A stretch of 64,000 bases of DNA, taken from positions 248,001 through 312,000 of the forward strand of contig JAFEUB010001051.1 in NCBI GenBank assembly GCA_024529925.1, in the 5' to 3' direction. The notes under the pieces are model-generated. The model worked only from the letters and a program-made list of their open reading frames with translations. It ran no database searches and had not been told where the DNA came from. This DNA comes from Ophthalmolycus amberensis (lineage: Eukaryota > Chordata > Actinopteri > Perciformes > Zoarcidae). Below are positions 1 to 13,740 of this stretch, piece after piece. A program made the translations under genes and the position numbers. Position 1 is the stretch's first letter. Every line of letters begins with the position of its first letter.

Positions 1-1063
1 AGTTATTTGCTAGCCGAGTCATATCTCATGGTCAGACATCTGACAGCAAGCCGGCAACTTGTAACACCCCTGAAGGGAACTTCTATACAGCATGCAAAAA
101 CAGATAAATTCATTTAAAATCACACCTGCTTAGTGCCTCTAATCCGGATTTATTTTGATTGACAACCCTATGCTGTCTACAGAGACCACAGTGTGGAGCA
201 ATGTACAATGTTCACCAAACAGAATAGTTCCAAAATGAGAAGATATTCAAGCATTTCATACCGTTTGTTTTTTATTTGTATATCTTACACAAACACATGT
301 ATAAAATACAGACAAGTTAAGGTAGCCCTGTAGTCTGTTGTTGGCTGGCTGCCACTATCTCCTACAGCATAGCAAATAACATTATATGGGGATTTTACCA
401 CGGTGGGAGCCATCTCCTGATAATCAGATGACCTCTTAGACGCGTTGTACAACTGCACAACTCTTACCTTGTACAATTGGTTCCAGGGACCACAGTAAAT
501 GGAAGCAAATTGAGTTGAAATTAGCTGACAGCCTTCCGTTTATTTTTCAGCTCATCTTTGGTGGAAAAAACTGAACCGTTTGTTGGAGGACGACGACACT
601 CAAACTAATCAGCATCTTCCATCTAAAAGCCACCCAGTCAAACATTTGCATAGCTGGAAAGACATCAAACAATGCTGGATGTACCCAGGAGTCTGAGTTC
701 TCATCGCTTTGTTTACTGTACGTCCCTCGGTGCTGTCATTACAACACAGCTTTTTAGTCAAATAGAAGACGTCTTTTTTTAATCCAGTCAGCTAATTAGA
801 GACACTAAGGGGCCCTTCGGTTGATGTGGGTTGGCGCTCCTTTTCAGAGGAGGTGGGGTCCACTATGCTTGCGATTGCCAGTGACTGTACGTTGCAGTTT
901 TGCATCTTGGACTCTTGTTATACTTCATGTGTTTACACACACGTGCATTCTTTTTATGCCATTATAAAGTCGTTCGCCCATGACTCGCCAAAGCAGGCAC
1001 TCTTGTTTATCCACTACAGTTAATAAGAAGAGGCTGCAGCTGGATAAACAGACCAGGTATACG

Positions 1064-1092
<29 letters not shown>
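1064..1092. repeat. (TC)14 microsatellite
   Basis: Perfect TC tract of 29 bases. Confidence 0.95.
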
Positions 1093-1096
<4 letters not shown>

Positions 1097-1652
1097 GACC
1101 TTTGCTAATGGAGCCCTAATGGGAAGGTCACTGTGACTGTAAAAGCGGGAATGAGTCAGACCTGAGCCCATAAACCCCTTGGAGATACAAGGACCCCTGG
1201 TTGCTGTGGGCGTCTACAGATCCTGCCCATTCTGCCATATCGGGTTTTACTGTTCCTTTACGGGATCACGGTACAACAAGAGCTCGTTTGACAATTTATT
1301 ACCAGCCTCCACGTTATTAGAGCTGACAGCACCAGCGGTGTTTTGACAATGCTGTCAGACTCCATAAAACTGAAGGGCACCAATAGAAATCCAGCACCCA
1401 TTCCCGATCAGATGTGTTAAAGCCTTATATAAAGCAAAAGTAAATATCGTTTTTCACCCTAAAACCTGTATGAATCCTGCTCTATTACCGGGTTTAAATG
1501 AAAGGGAGCCAGACGGATGGTGTTTTCTTTTTCAGTTGTTTGGTTTCACCTTATGAAAAAAAAAAATAAATAAAGTTAGACCCAGCAAAATAGAATGACC
1601 TCATTTCTCGACAGGCAGCCGACAAGTCAACCCCTCCATCTGCCGAGGGACC

Positions 1653-1672
1653 GGGGGGGGGGGGGGGGGGGG
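1653..1672. repeat. Poly-G run (20)
   Basis: Twenty consecutive G. Confidence 0.95.
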
Positions 1673-3733
1673 TTTGGGTGACTGGCGTTGGATGCTGCGT
1701 TTCAGAACGACAACCTGACAGGTGCCAGGCTCGATGGGATTTGTGGGAAGCGAGCGTGAAACAAAGCATCACCTTTGAAAGCGCAATTTGATTGACTGCT
1801 GCTCCCATTACCCAGTCGGGTTTCTAAAGCTCCTTAGAGCATGGGCGAGGAAGAGTCAGAGAGACACCGAGAGGAAGAGGTGTGGGGGGGTAAGCAGGGG
1901 GGGGGGGAAAGAGATATGGAGCTCAGCGGTGCAAAGCCCTTGAAGTCCTCTGCGAACTCAGCAGCTCCAGAGATGCTGGCAGGCAAACAGCAATGAGAGA
2001 AAAAGAACCCAAAGAGTCCTCACCTACAGAAACACTCACTATGGTGTTTTTCCCTTTGCTCTCTCCACTCTAAAATTCAGTCAGAACCTCCACTTTGCAC
2101 GGTCTTGAAATTGGATTATGAGGGAGCTAATGCATTTTCCGTAGTTGATAAAAGATCAGGCTTTTCATCTCTGGTGAAAGTTTGTGAGGCGCCCCCACCC
2201 CACCTCGCCACTCTCAAGCTCCAAGACGTCATCTCGGGAGTTGGTGGATGTTAATCTGCTGTGAGACACGTCCACAGCTGTCCACTGTGGTTTAAAACCC
2301 ACAGGCCGATGGAGCTTTCTACCCTCACTATTGTTTGGATCATCATCATCACGATGAACAATTCATTTTATCTGGTTTCTTTCGACCCCGTCACGTTTTT
2401 TTGGGGACGAGAACATCACAGTGCCATTCCAATGGGGACCCATAATCATCAGGTTTACTCTGCGCTGGCTTCCTTGAAAGAACCATTGGATGACGCGATT
2501 AGAGTAATGCAGATGGGGAGTGCGTTCTTACGAACCTCGACCAGACGGCCACCGTGCCAATCCGAAGCGATCGCTTTTTTAAAATCGTTTGCTGTTTCTT
2601 ATTTGGCGTCTGTAATTAACTGCACAATCAACAATCACTCTCTGTGAATTTTATAGTCTGTATTTTCATTTAAATGCAATCAAAATGAGATTAACAACAA
2701 TCTCTGACTGCAACATCTGTAGCTTTGATTAAATCCTACCTCAATAATTCATTGGTAAACAAATGAATCTTTTACGAGCTCTGCATTAAGACTTTAATAA
2801 CAGCTCGTAAATGCGTTTTCTTGTAGTTCTCAAGGGAGTAAAATTGATATGTCTAGCATCAAGGAGCAGTTTGCTTTAATGCGACACGTGCATTAGTGGT
2901 AACTAATTACTTTTTACTCACTCATTGGTATCTCTGTTATTCCAGAGTGTTTCGTCTGGTGTATCCAGTTCCCCCTCCTGTTGGCTGACAAGCTAAACAT
3001 GACTTCCAGTCGACGCAGACGGTGTCACGTTTTGTTCCTAGGGCCATGGCAGCATGTTTTTCGGCGCTGCCTTTTGTTTGTCTCTGACATCCACCGGCGT
3101 TTTTTTTTCCATTACTCCCTCTGAGTGTCCTTGTGTGGGTGTGAAATTAGTGTCACAGTGACTGCGTGGAGCGGTGCCTTCTCCTGCTCCTAACTGAGAA
3201 TAAGAAAAAGGACACCGAGCTGGTGGGAAGAGTTCATCTGGGCTGTGATGCCGGTGTAATGAATGAGCCTCGGGTTCAGCCGTTGTTGCCGGCGTCCGCA
3301 GGACGTCCTCTGCACCTGGTAAGCCAGTGTAGGTGATGCGTCAGTCCCCACACGGCTTTGGAAAAATGTGAACCATGTCAACCCTGCAGATGGGTTACAA
3401 AACGAGGGTGCAGGTCCAATATACAGGCACATTCTCACACTGACTTTTGCCCTCTCCTCCCAGCTCGCTCTGTGCTGTGGCGATAGTGCAAGAGGCCGAA
3501 TGCACCAAATGCACATCAGCCTTATCGCAGGGGTTCTACACTGATAGCAACGTGTATCTCCCAGGCAAAGCAAATGAATTATTTTTCTGGTCTGCTTTCA
3601 TTTTTATTTTATTTTTCCGCTTCGGAGAGAGGGCCCTGTGGGATGGATGTGCTGAGATGGAGCACACAGAAGGCAATTTATCCTCCGTTTGTACCATTAC
3701 GTTCATTTAAGAAAACAAACAGCCTGAAAGCAG

Positions 3734-3924
<191 letters not shown>

Positions 3925-6900
3925 CTCACCTTCAACTCTACATCAAGTGGATCAAGCTGATTGAGGTTGCATGTACAGTATGTATTCTATCAACATCCCT
4001 CAAATGGGAAGCCTGGGAGGCATGCATGCAGTACCTAATGAATTTGAAGATGAAGGGAAAGGGGAGCGTGCCATTTAGGGCACGCATGCCCCAGCAGACA
4101 AAATGGGGAGCAGAGGAGATGGCGGCGGGGGGTTGGATATGGCCGAGGGGTACCTGAAGCTTCGTTCGCTGATCGGCACCTGAGGGCATCTCGTTACCGG
4201 CAGTCAGCAGCTGCAAATAGACAGTTAATCCGCCCTCAACTCTCCTGAAGGCTGCCGATGCCTGATGCCGTAACCGACTGTGCCACTGCCGTGGAGAGAT
4301 TAGCAAAATACACAAACTAACAGGCAGGTTTTTCCCACACAATCTAGAGAGAACGCCGTGATTTGTTTTGAAAATGTCTCAGCCACTAATGGGGAGAAAG
4401 CACACGGAGAACGTGTTAGCAAATTCAGAGACGTACTTTTCTCTGAATTCAGGCGCTGAGAAATCTCTTTTGATTGATTAACACTCCCCGTGGTGCTCCT
4501 GTTACGTGAACATGTAGGCTCCTTTGTGAGAAACTCTGGTTTTCACATGATGGATAACCCAATTTCATAAACTAATCACGGATTCTCTCCGCTAAGAAGG
4601 CGTCACTGCGTTCAGCCCCGCCGACCCGCCGCTCTCACACAGCGGCACCAGAAATAGATCAGGTGTGGAATGCGATTGAGAGGCAGGTGACTGCGGAGCA
4701 CGGGCTTGCACTATGAACCGTGGAGGCAAGCAGATGACTCTCACGCCTCCTCACGTTGCTTTCATCTTCTGTTTCGCCGAGTGCAAATACACACACGCAC
4801 AGGAAAGTGACCTCGACGCAGCAGAGGGACGCTAACTGCTGCATTGTTGCCTTCTGTGCTCTGATGTTTGCCAGCCAGGGGAAGTGATTGTTAACTTTAT
4901 AATGAAAGGGAGTGTTTGGGGCTTCCCTTCTCTCTGTGTATACAACTTGTAGAAGACGGGAGTGCAAAAACGGGGTGATATTAAGGAAAGTAACTGAATA
5001 ACAGTGAGTACAAAATAAAGGATGAGATCAATCGATTTGTTGTTGAATCAAGTCAATATTTGTCTTTGTGTATTAGCCAGTGTTGTCCGATGATGGAGGT
5101 TACTTCCTGACTCTTCATTACAACAGAAAAGCTCCCATACAGTGGCCTCTTCTGTTCATAGTAACAGATGACTGGACCAAACCACACCATGTTACGTCCA
5201 CATCCAACAAACTGCAAGTTTTCTCCTAATTTCGTCTTCTCGTTTCATCTCCTCGCCTGCGTCCTCAACAAAGGACAGACCAGGAACCACCAAACAGCCA
5301 GTCAGCCTGCCTGCCCTCAGATGCCACTGTGGTTCAGTCTGTTTTTAGATCATGTGTCTCTCATCTGTTTACGATGCAAGAAATCAAGGACTGGTAGGTT
5401 TGTTGATGTATAATCATCATACGCTTGCAATGCCAGTGTTGGTTTCACCTTCTTGACTTGCACTTTCACATACATTAGAAATTGGACAAAGCAGTAAATT
5501 AATGTATTTTGCATGCGGCCGTCATTTCTAAAAGGGCTGACTCAGCTCTCAGCGACTGTTACGGCAGCAATGGTGTAATGGTGTAATTTTGAAAATGAGC
5601 ACAATAATAATAATATGTAATCAGTGGTTCAGGTGTCGCCTTTAACCACCGGTATATTACAATAAAATATATTCTCAAGCAAACCTTCAACCATAACCTC
5701 TTACTGTCATTCCCTCTTTGTATTGACAGAACCCACACATATTTGCTGTTAGAAAGGGTTCAAATCAATGCCGTTAATAATGGACGAGGCCACTAAATAG
5801 TATAGACAGAAGAGATTTATGCCTAAAAGTTTAGTACTAACCAGTGGCTCCTGCATCAATTACCAGACTGTGTCCTCAACACTATTTTTTTAAGTGGTCG
5901 CTGGGGTACAGCTGTATCGAGAAGTTGGTCCATTCTAATCGAAAAGCCAGCCGGTGTGTACAGGGCACATAATTAAATTTACCTTGCCCACATCTGAGCT
6001 GGCGAGCATGTGCACTCAACACCGAACGGCATTAGTTCTCTCTATTTTAAGAGCAGTATCCATATTCCTTTTGTCAGACTACGCCATTGTCGATCCAATC
6101 CCCGTGCCTTGAACAAGCTCCCAGCGGCAAATCGGATCTCAGCGAGAGCCTTTGTAATTACAGGGAGCTGAATGGGTGAATACGTCCCAAATCCGCAAGG
6201 CCATCCAGCGACACATTCCATCTGTCTTAAGCTCCCTTCCAACATTTGAGTTTGACTCACGAGGAGGTATTTAAATCGTGCACATCACCACCTTTTCTTC
6301 TTTCTCCTGCCGTTTGCATGGGAATTCTTTGAAGTCTTTTGAAAGTTTTGGACAAAATTTGTCTTTTACCGTGTCATGAAAAATGAAGGCCTTTCACATA
6401 GATTCTGGAGAAATAATTGTTGTGGTATAATGGGACTCTGTTCTGATTGAATATGTTGATAAGATTGCAGTGTGGATGAATAATCCTCGGCTATTGTAGA
6501 CATGCATTTGACAGCTACACTATATTATGAAGAAGCACTGTCAGATATATGGAAGTTCATAAAATGCCAATGCAGGGAGATATGTGTGTGATTAATCGTC
6601 ATTTAAAATAGTAACCAATGTTCATATTTCCACATTTCACAATAGGAATTATTTGTTTGGTTTTCATGTCACACCTCTGGCTTCTTATATTGACAGCCAG
6701 AGATTTTTCGAACTTGCATGTCAGCAGAGTGAATAACCTGTGGCCATGCAGTGAACATGGGGCTCATTCCTTGACTATTACCCCGTCATCTCACAGAGGT
6801 AGGATGTAATTAAACTTGTAGAATATACCAAGGGAAGCCCGAGGGCTTCTCCGTGTCTTTCTTGCCCCAGTGCAGGCTGTGCTGGGGCCACGACTCGGCT

Positions 6901-7081
6901 ATAGGTCCCCCCCAGCAAAATGGGAGAAGTGCTCGGTTAGGTCCCCTGAGCCGGACCGGTTTGAGCTCACTGTTGGACCTAATAAAACCCTGTGGGGGCC
7001 TCCAGACATCTGTCATGCCATCAGCATGCCTGTAAAGATGCTCTTAGTCCCTTGCAGCAGCGTAATGGCAGCACATGGCCT

Positions 7082-7128
7082 CGTTGGTCCGCTGTAATGG
7101 GCTCCATGATGTCATCACGGAGCCAACG
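7082..7128. repeat. Two-tier imperfect inverted repeat
   Basis: CGTTGG (7082-7087) pairs with CCAACG (7123-7128), and GGCTCC (7100-7105) pairs with GGAGCC (7119-7124); the two right arms share CC. The loop contains TGATGTCATCA, a CRE/AP-1-like palindrome. Confidence 0.6.
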
Positions 7129-8998
7129 GTCTTAGAGCCTGGCCTGTTTTCAAAGAAAAGCGAGCATATTCGAGGGAATCGCATTCAGTTTCCATTGTAT
7201 GCGCTGTGATTGGTGGGGTTTGTTTGTGCCAGACGAAATTACTGGGGAAGTTAATAACCAACGGCTTTTAACCTAGTCAGCCTTATTGAATTGGTTCACT
7301 GATTGGACCGAACGCTGTGTAGGTCTCTAGCAATAAGCTCAGCTGTTCCTCTCCCTTGCCCTCTCCTATTTTTCCAGCCTGGAGTTGCACACCGAATATC
7401 CGGCTTTACATTAATTAAATCTTGTGTTGAATATGGTTTTGAATATATTCTATTGAGGAACAATGTTTTTACGATGTTTAACTACCAGATATTAGATGTC
7501 AATACTTGCAATCTAAGAAGCAATTAACTTTCAAAATGATCTATAACCAAAAAGCTACAACTTTCTGTCTATTTCAAGCTGGATTTAAGTATAATTTCAA
7601 ATTGCTTAAGTTTTTTTTTTATCTGTTAATACCCGTAAGAGTGTAACATATCTGTGTTATCGCTGGTTAATACCACCTAAAACACTCTTCGATCCACCAT
7701 CCCGTAGCTTCTCAGCCTCTCCGGCTGATGGTCTGTAAGCGTCCCGGTGAGAGATGTCATCCCAGAATCACTTGTCCTCTCGGCCGTGATTAAACATAAA
7801 GAATAATCCCCATCCTGCAGTTATATGGCCGTCATTAAAGGCTCACTGCCGGGCCGACCTGCAGTTGCTTTCACCCGGGATAATGGCCATGTTTTAGTGG
7901 TAGTCAGGGACGTCAATTAACATCCACATTGGTTTTATGACCTTTCGTAGGAAGTTGTGGTTTATCCATTGCATGTCGCTGAGGGCCGACTAGGTGATAA
8001 AAGCCTGTGATTTGAAAGCAGTTCATGGCGGGAGTATTTTATTTGTATTGCGGGGCGTGCGTGTACGCGAGGGCACAGCCGTTTCCATGAGCGGACGCCT
8101 GTGTTACCTGTTCTTTCTCCGGCGCGCGTCTGTCATTTATTAATAATGTATCACAACGGACTGAGCGATGATTGCGCAGGATGACTTTAATAGAGTGCCT
8201 GATAGTGGGGCTTAAGAGTCCTGACTGGAAACAGAGTGGTTCTTGGATGATGAAGCTGACTGTGGCGGAAAAACACCACTGGAGCGTGTACGGTTACATC
8301 CGTAGAATGACTTCCTGGTGTGTTGAGGTAATGCCCTTTCAAATACGTGCTTCATGTGTAATTATGGTGTTTGGGTTGCACCCCTCCACAGGGAGGTCAG
8401 AGGTCAGGGTCAGCTGTAAAACTACACCTCGAGACTAAGTAACTGCTCACTAGGTTTTTGAACATGGTCATATTGTAGTTATTGTAGTAGGAACATTTTC
8501 AAGGCTTTGTTTGTCACATGCACACAGTGGAGCAGTCGTTGGCAATGAAGTTCTGGTTCTCCCTCCAACGTTACTGCAAAATGTATCACAGAAAAGCATG
8601 CGCCATCTTCTCCACAGTGATTTAAAGGAAGAAAGCAGTTGTTTCGTAAGTTTTTATGCTTAACAGTCCTGATGTCTGACCGATTTATCTGAAACATATC
8701 TTGTTGTAGATGACTTCCTGCTCTTGCCAGTGTGATTATACAACAAACAACTTCCACAAACTTGTGTTGGCGTGCTCATTTATGACAGTTGGTATTTCAT
8801 CGCTGCTTTCTTTTCTTGCATCAAAGTTCTGCTATTGTCATAATTAAGTTGTTTTAAAAAGTTTCCTTGTTGGTGCATTTGAAGCAAATCCAAAAATAGA
8901 AAGTTAATAGTCAGCTGCCACACAGTACCGCTTTTTAAAGGGGCATTCCACTGATCAGTTAACTGGTCTGTAGTACTATAACAACTACTACTACTATT

Positions 8999-9024
8999 CT
9001 GTAGTAGTATAACTACTACTACAG
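8999..9024. repeat. Inverted repeat with 10-base arms
   Basis: CTGTAGTAGT and its exact reverse complement ACTACTACAG flank a 6-base spacer. More TAC/GTA triplets lie just upstream (8969-8998), so it probably grew from a trinucleotide repeat. Confidence 0.9.
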
Positions 9025-10725
9025 CCTGTACAGACATCTTCATGGTACCATCTGTTGCTGTGAAGCGTTCTGTAGTCTGACATAAATAGCCGTGATGATG
9101 TCCGGGTTATTGTCTGGAGGCTTGCAAGTGAGTGGAGTTAGAAATATGTGAGCCTTTTATGAGACAGGGAGGTTAAAATAAAATATGCCGAGTTGCATTA
9201 AGGGAATTGTGGGATCCGCTGTTTTTACAAGGCACTAAAAGTCAGGGTATCCCTGCTTCTGACAAGCTCATATATGCAATGATTGTAAAATCAGTACGTC
9301 TCAATTATAATTTCTTAATAATCCTTTTAGTGGGATGTACATCTGTTCATGACATAGATGAAAACACAAATGCCAGTTTGAAGACATATAACAATGGCCA
9401 TTCCAAGTTCTACTGTTACCCCGCTTTCTTCCTCTGTGCTGTCACGCAATTCTAAATCTTCCCCTATTGGGACAAGAAACTCTGTCTGTTGGAGGATCAT
9501 GTATAAACTGTTGTTATGGCTGTTGTCTCGCTATGTGTCTTCATAATCACAGTAAATCTCACCAGACATCTGTTTCACAGCAGAGCCTGAGTCATGGATA
9601 TATAGCGAGGCGCTACATTGTCAAAGCGTATATCACCATGGAATGATTCTCTCAGTCGAGTGAGATCATAAACTGTGAGATGGGGGAGGTTAGAGATTCC
9701 GTCATGGGCCGCGCTACCTGTGCGCGCCCTGAAGTATAGCTTTCATTTTTATCATGACAGGTCGATATTCATGTTGGTCTGTAACGCATCCGCCTTCTTA
9801 TTATGTGTGCCGCCAAATTCATCAATGTTTTTACTCACGCCGAAAAAACCACTCTATAAAACTCGTCTGTTCTCCGACGAGCATCGTGACATTTTGCAAA
9901 ATGAACAAAAATTTATACCATCGCTATTATCAGTAATACCTCGGAATGTTCTCCATCAATTTTCGCCTCTTACAAAACTCTCTTTGCATTTTCCGCAAGA
10001 CCGAGAACATCATAAATTGATAGCAACGGCTCCAAGCCTGGAGCAAAAGTGATTTATAAAAGTGATTTAAGACAAGTGGAATGCATTCGTCTCTTGGAAA
10101 TAACATGTCTTACTGCACAAAGATATTGGGAGTGTGGAAAAGGTTGTTACAGCTCCAGTAAAAAAGAGAGATGGTAAATTTCAATTTTTGCGTTCATTAT
10201 AATGTGGAGAAGAACCTACAGTTGTTCAATTCCTCTATTCTGCTTCATTAATGCCCCTTTCTCGCAGTCCACATCTGTTCTCATTCTTCTCTCCCTTTTT
10301 CCTGTTGCGTCTCCCTCGTCTATCTTCCCCATTTTCCACCAATGCCAGGGATACTGAACGAGCCTCATCTATCGGAGCCATAATGAGCATGTTCGCTAAA
10401 GCACCGATTCATCGGAACAAAGGGCGCCGGAGAGAGCGAGGGAGAAGGATGGATGACAAGGGGGAGAGAGGGAGAATAAGAGAGAAAGAGAGAGAGAGAG
10501 GGAGAATCTGGAGTGTACCCTTGAATGGCTTTGGACTGTAAACCCCCACAGCTCCCTCCTCCTCTGGCTGTATTTTTCCTAATAGCCTCTTGGGCTATTT
10601 CTGGGTCCCTTTTTAAATGGGAGATGGGTGGGAGTGAGTGGAGGGGTGTGTGTGGTAGGGAGGGAGGGGGTATTTGGCCCGCCGAGGCAGTGAATAAGCA
10701 CTCGGACTCGCAGCAGGATCAGGGG

Positions 10726-10760
<35 letters not shown>

Positions 10761-10778
10761 TGTGTGTGTGTGTGTGTA
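10726..10778. repeat. (TG)n microsatellite, interrupted
   Basis: TG repeats broken once by GGG near 10757. Lies 38 bases before a CA tract that is its complement. Confidence 0.95.
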
Positions 10779-10815
10779 GGGGCTCTCTGTTGCCACTGGA
10801 GACAAGAGAAGAGAT

Positions 10816-10816
<1 letters not shown>

Positions 10817-10847
<31 letters not shown>
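10817..10847. repeat. (CA)15 microsatellite
   Basis: Perfect CA tract, in inverted-complement arrangement with the TG tract just upstream. Confidence 0.95.
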
Positions 10848-10849
<2 letters not shown>

Positions 10850-10984
10850 AAACCCTGAATGTGGAACCTCCAAAGCTGATTAGTCAAACTTGTGATTTCC
10901 AATTTCAAACCCGCGACACAAATCCCGCACTTAATATTCATGCAGAAAGTAGTTAGGGCCCCCTTGCCGTCCCGCGCTGCCGTA

Positions 10985-11033
10985 GGGCTGCGGGTTGGGT
11001 AGTGGGTGAGCGGGTGAGGGTGTGGGGGGGGGG
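10985..11033 (+). other. G-quadruplex-prone sequence
   Basis: Seven runs of at least three G (10985, 10992, 10997, 11004, 11012, 11018, 11024) with loops of 2-5 bases satisfy the canonical G4 pattern. Folding in vivo is inference. Confidence 0.75.
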
Positions 11034-11155
11034 TTATTGCCTTTTAATCAGCTTAGTTAAAATGATGGAGATGAGGAAAAGAGGAGGATGACAGGGAAAG
11101 AGCAAAGAGAAAGTGGTGTTTTGGGTAGGTGTCTCATTGGCGAAAGCAGCAGCAG

Positions 11156-11185
11156 CACACACACACACACACACACGCACACACA
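11156..11185. repeat. (CA)n microsatellite
   Basis: CA repeats with one G substitution at 11177. Confidence 0.93.
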
Positions 11186-11189
11186 GGGA

Positions 11190-13145
11190 CAACTTCTTAT
11201 CTGGGGGGTGCAGAGTGACAGGATGAGCACCCAGTAATCACACACCCACCTCTTGTCTCATTCGATCTGCTGGCCTGGAGGTGGCCAAACAAACAGACAA
11301 CAAAATGTCTGTTTTTAATGAAATAGTTTACGGAACGTCTTTTATTGTTTGCGTCTGTGTTTGTGCACGCTTTTGGGCCCCGCTCACGCTTCTTTCGTCA
11401 GACAGCACACACATCATGAACAGGATTAGGGCCGCATCTGACAGACGTCGTCTCTGTTTTAGCGAGAGTGACTTCAGCGCTGCCAGTGTTTGTGTGATTC
11501 CTCCGTCTGTGTCTTTTAACCTTGTAATCGAGATGGCGTGTCGTGTCATCGCCACTTTCCCCCCCCGCACAGGCAGAGAGAGAGCTGGAAACGACGGATG
11601 GATGAGTGGAGGAGAGTGAGAGAGTTGAGAGAAAGGGAGGTGTAAGAAGGGAGATGGACAACAAAAGCAAGCAGGGATGTAAAAGTCAAAAGGTAAATAA
11701 GCAGAAAGTCTACCACCTCATTATTTATGGAATAGAGTTTTAACCACTTGTAAAACCCTGGTTTTTGATGGGTTTACCCTCGCTCGCATTGTTTACTCAT
11801 CTTAACTACAGGAATATCATATCATATGTTGTTAAGTTCAGAATAAGGCTACTCAGAAATGCTATCATTTTAGATGCCACAGGTACGAAACAGCTTATAG
11901 GACAGTTTGTATGGAAAAGAAAGTTGTTTTTTAGCCCTTATGCACACATGTTTCTACATAAACCTGCATGTCAGTGTTTTATGGGTATAATAAGCACATT
12001 GATGGGACATTCTGAGCATCAGTACTGTTGTAGTGATCATTTCCTTCTCTTGTGTCGCTCCTATTGCTTTGACTGTTTCACTGCCACGTGTTTTCTGCCA
12101 CCTTGGCTCCCATCATGCTTTGGGTGATGCAAACAGGCAGGACAGTGTTGCCATAGGGTCAGTGAGTTATCCTATCTATGGCAGTTCAAAGACATACCGT
12201 CTGTACAGTAAGGTTTGATGGGAAACGGCTCGACTCTTTGATGGGGCTCTTAAAGAATTCAAGCAGGATCCTGCTTGGAGAATCATGAATATGATTGGAT
12301 GTTACTAGTCAGCTGATGAATGAGCCATGCAAACATGAATGAAGCATCTGATGCCAATTAGCTAAAAAGCGATGAGTTCAGTGGTCCGTCTGAACTAATC
12401 CTCGCTTTGTGTCTACATTTATTTACATGATTCTTGATTGATGCCACGTTTAGTAGTCATATTAGTCGTTCCTTCTTTCTTTTTGGCTTGCTGGTAGCGG
12501 GTGGGGCTTATCAATTAACACCGGAGCTACTGTTAGCTTTTGCTCTGAAAACGGGGCAGCCTATAAGGCACTGCATCGTGTCATCTCAATGTAATGGCCA
12601 CCAGGGAAGTTATGACTCTGAAAAGAGGGGGGGGGGGTGTTCTGATACAAATCATGTTAACTGGGTTCAAAGGGTTAAAAACGATGGAAATCTACACCCG
12701 ACTAGATGATATTGTATTTAACTTTTTTATTAGCACCTATTAAAGCAAGCGCAAGGGAGAATGATGAGCAGACACCACAGGGAAGACGCAGCTGGAGAGA
12801 TATAAACACAGAGAGAGTCGATGAATGAGGCAGTAAACCAAACAGAGGTGGACAAAAAGACAAAGATGAGCCCAGAAGGAGAGAACACAGGGAGGCGAGC
12901 GGACCTCCGCCTCCCAGAGAGCGAGAGTGACTGCAGCGAGGAGCGGCCTCAACCCTCCCGCACCTCCCCATCGAGGCCACCGCCGCAGACTCCCATCCCA
13001 TCATTCATCCGGACATAGCGGAGCGGTGCAAGATGTTTCCAGTCCCCACCGCACTCCATAACTCAGCCCCTCTTTCTCCGGAGAGACGGCCCTTAAACAC
13101 CCGCTCCTCCGCCTCGCTCTCATCGCTCCCATCAGTCCGTCTCTA
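11190..13145. other. pard3: Intronic sequence without genes
   Basis: Contains a short G run near 12627 and a purine-rich, CpG-containing stretch at 12760-13000. Frames here are short on both strands and match nothing I know. Confidence 0.45.
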
Positions 13146-13149
13146 AAAC

Positions 13150-13740
13150 AACCATCGGAGATATGTAGGAAATTTGAGTGTAGAACTGTGTGTTTAGTAG
13201 TTATAATAAAAGTGTTTAATGATTCATATTTGAGAATTCATAATTAGTCATAATCATAAGTGTTTTGGAAATGCATAATTAAGATAAGCATAAAGTGTTT
13301 TAGGATTAGTAGCTAAAAGTAGAACTAGAGACATGAAGCTTTTGCCAAAGTTGCAAATGGCTTATCTTTTATACTGAAGGATTATCATAGGAGTAAGCCA
13401 TAACAGACAGCCATTGAATGTGTAAGAACTCAGGGACCGAAAGACAGACAGGCGAATACACTCCTGGGAATTAGCCAATAGAAATTGGGATAGACGGAAG
13501 GGGAGGAGTTTCGAACGGATATGAGGGCGGGATATAGGAAGTCTTTTTCTTCCTCTCTTAGCTAGGCTCCGAGGCGACGGATGTGTCTTCTGGGAGCAGA
13601 GGGAGTTTTTTGCAAATGTGGGTTAAATAGTGTAATATTTGTACTCTATAATGTACTCCATTGTATAACTGTAATTGCATCAGCAGGATTAAATTCCTTT
13701 TAACTGTAAACCAGTTTCGGTAACGTTTTTAGCGCCGTGG
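13150..13740 (+). mobile_element. Probable solo LTR of an endogenous retrovirus-like element
   Basis: The interval has an LTR-like order on the + strand. Three AAGTGTTT copies (13210, 13258, 13293) in an AT-rich first part resemble U3 enhancer repeats. A CCAAT box (13475-13479) and an inverted one (ATTGG, 13484-13488) follow, then a GC-box-like GGGCGG and a GATATA TATA-like box (13531-13536). ATTAAA (13688-13693) could be the polyadenylation signal near the end. The texture changes sharply from the GC-rich DNA on both sides. I could not fix exact ends, find a target-site duplication or see a primer-binding site, and no gag/pol/env frame is adjacent, so a solo or truncated LTR fits best. Confidence 0.35.
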
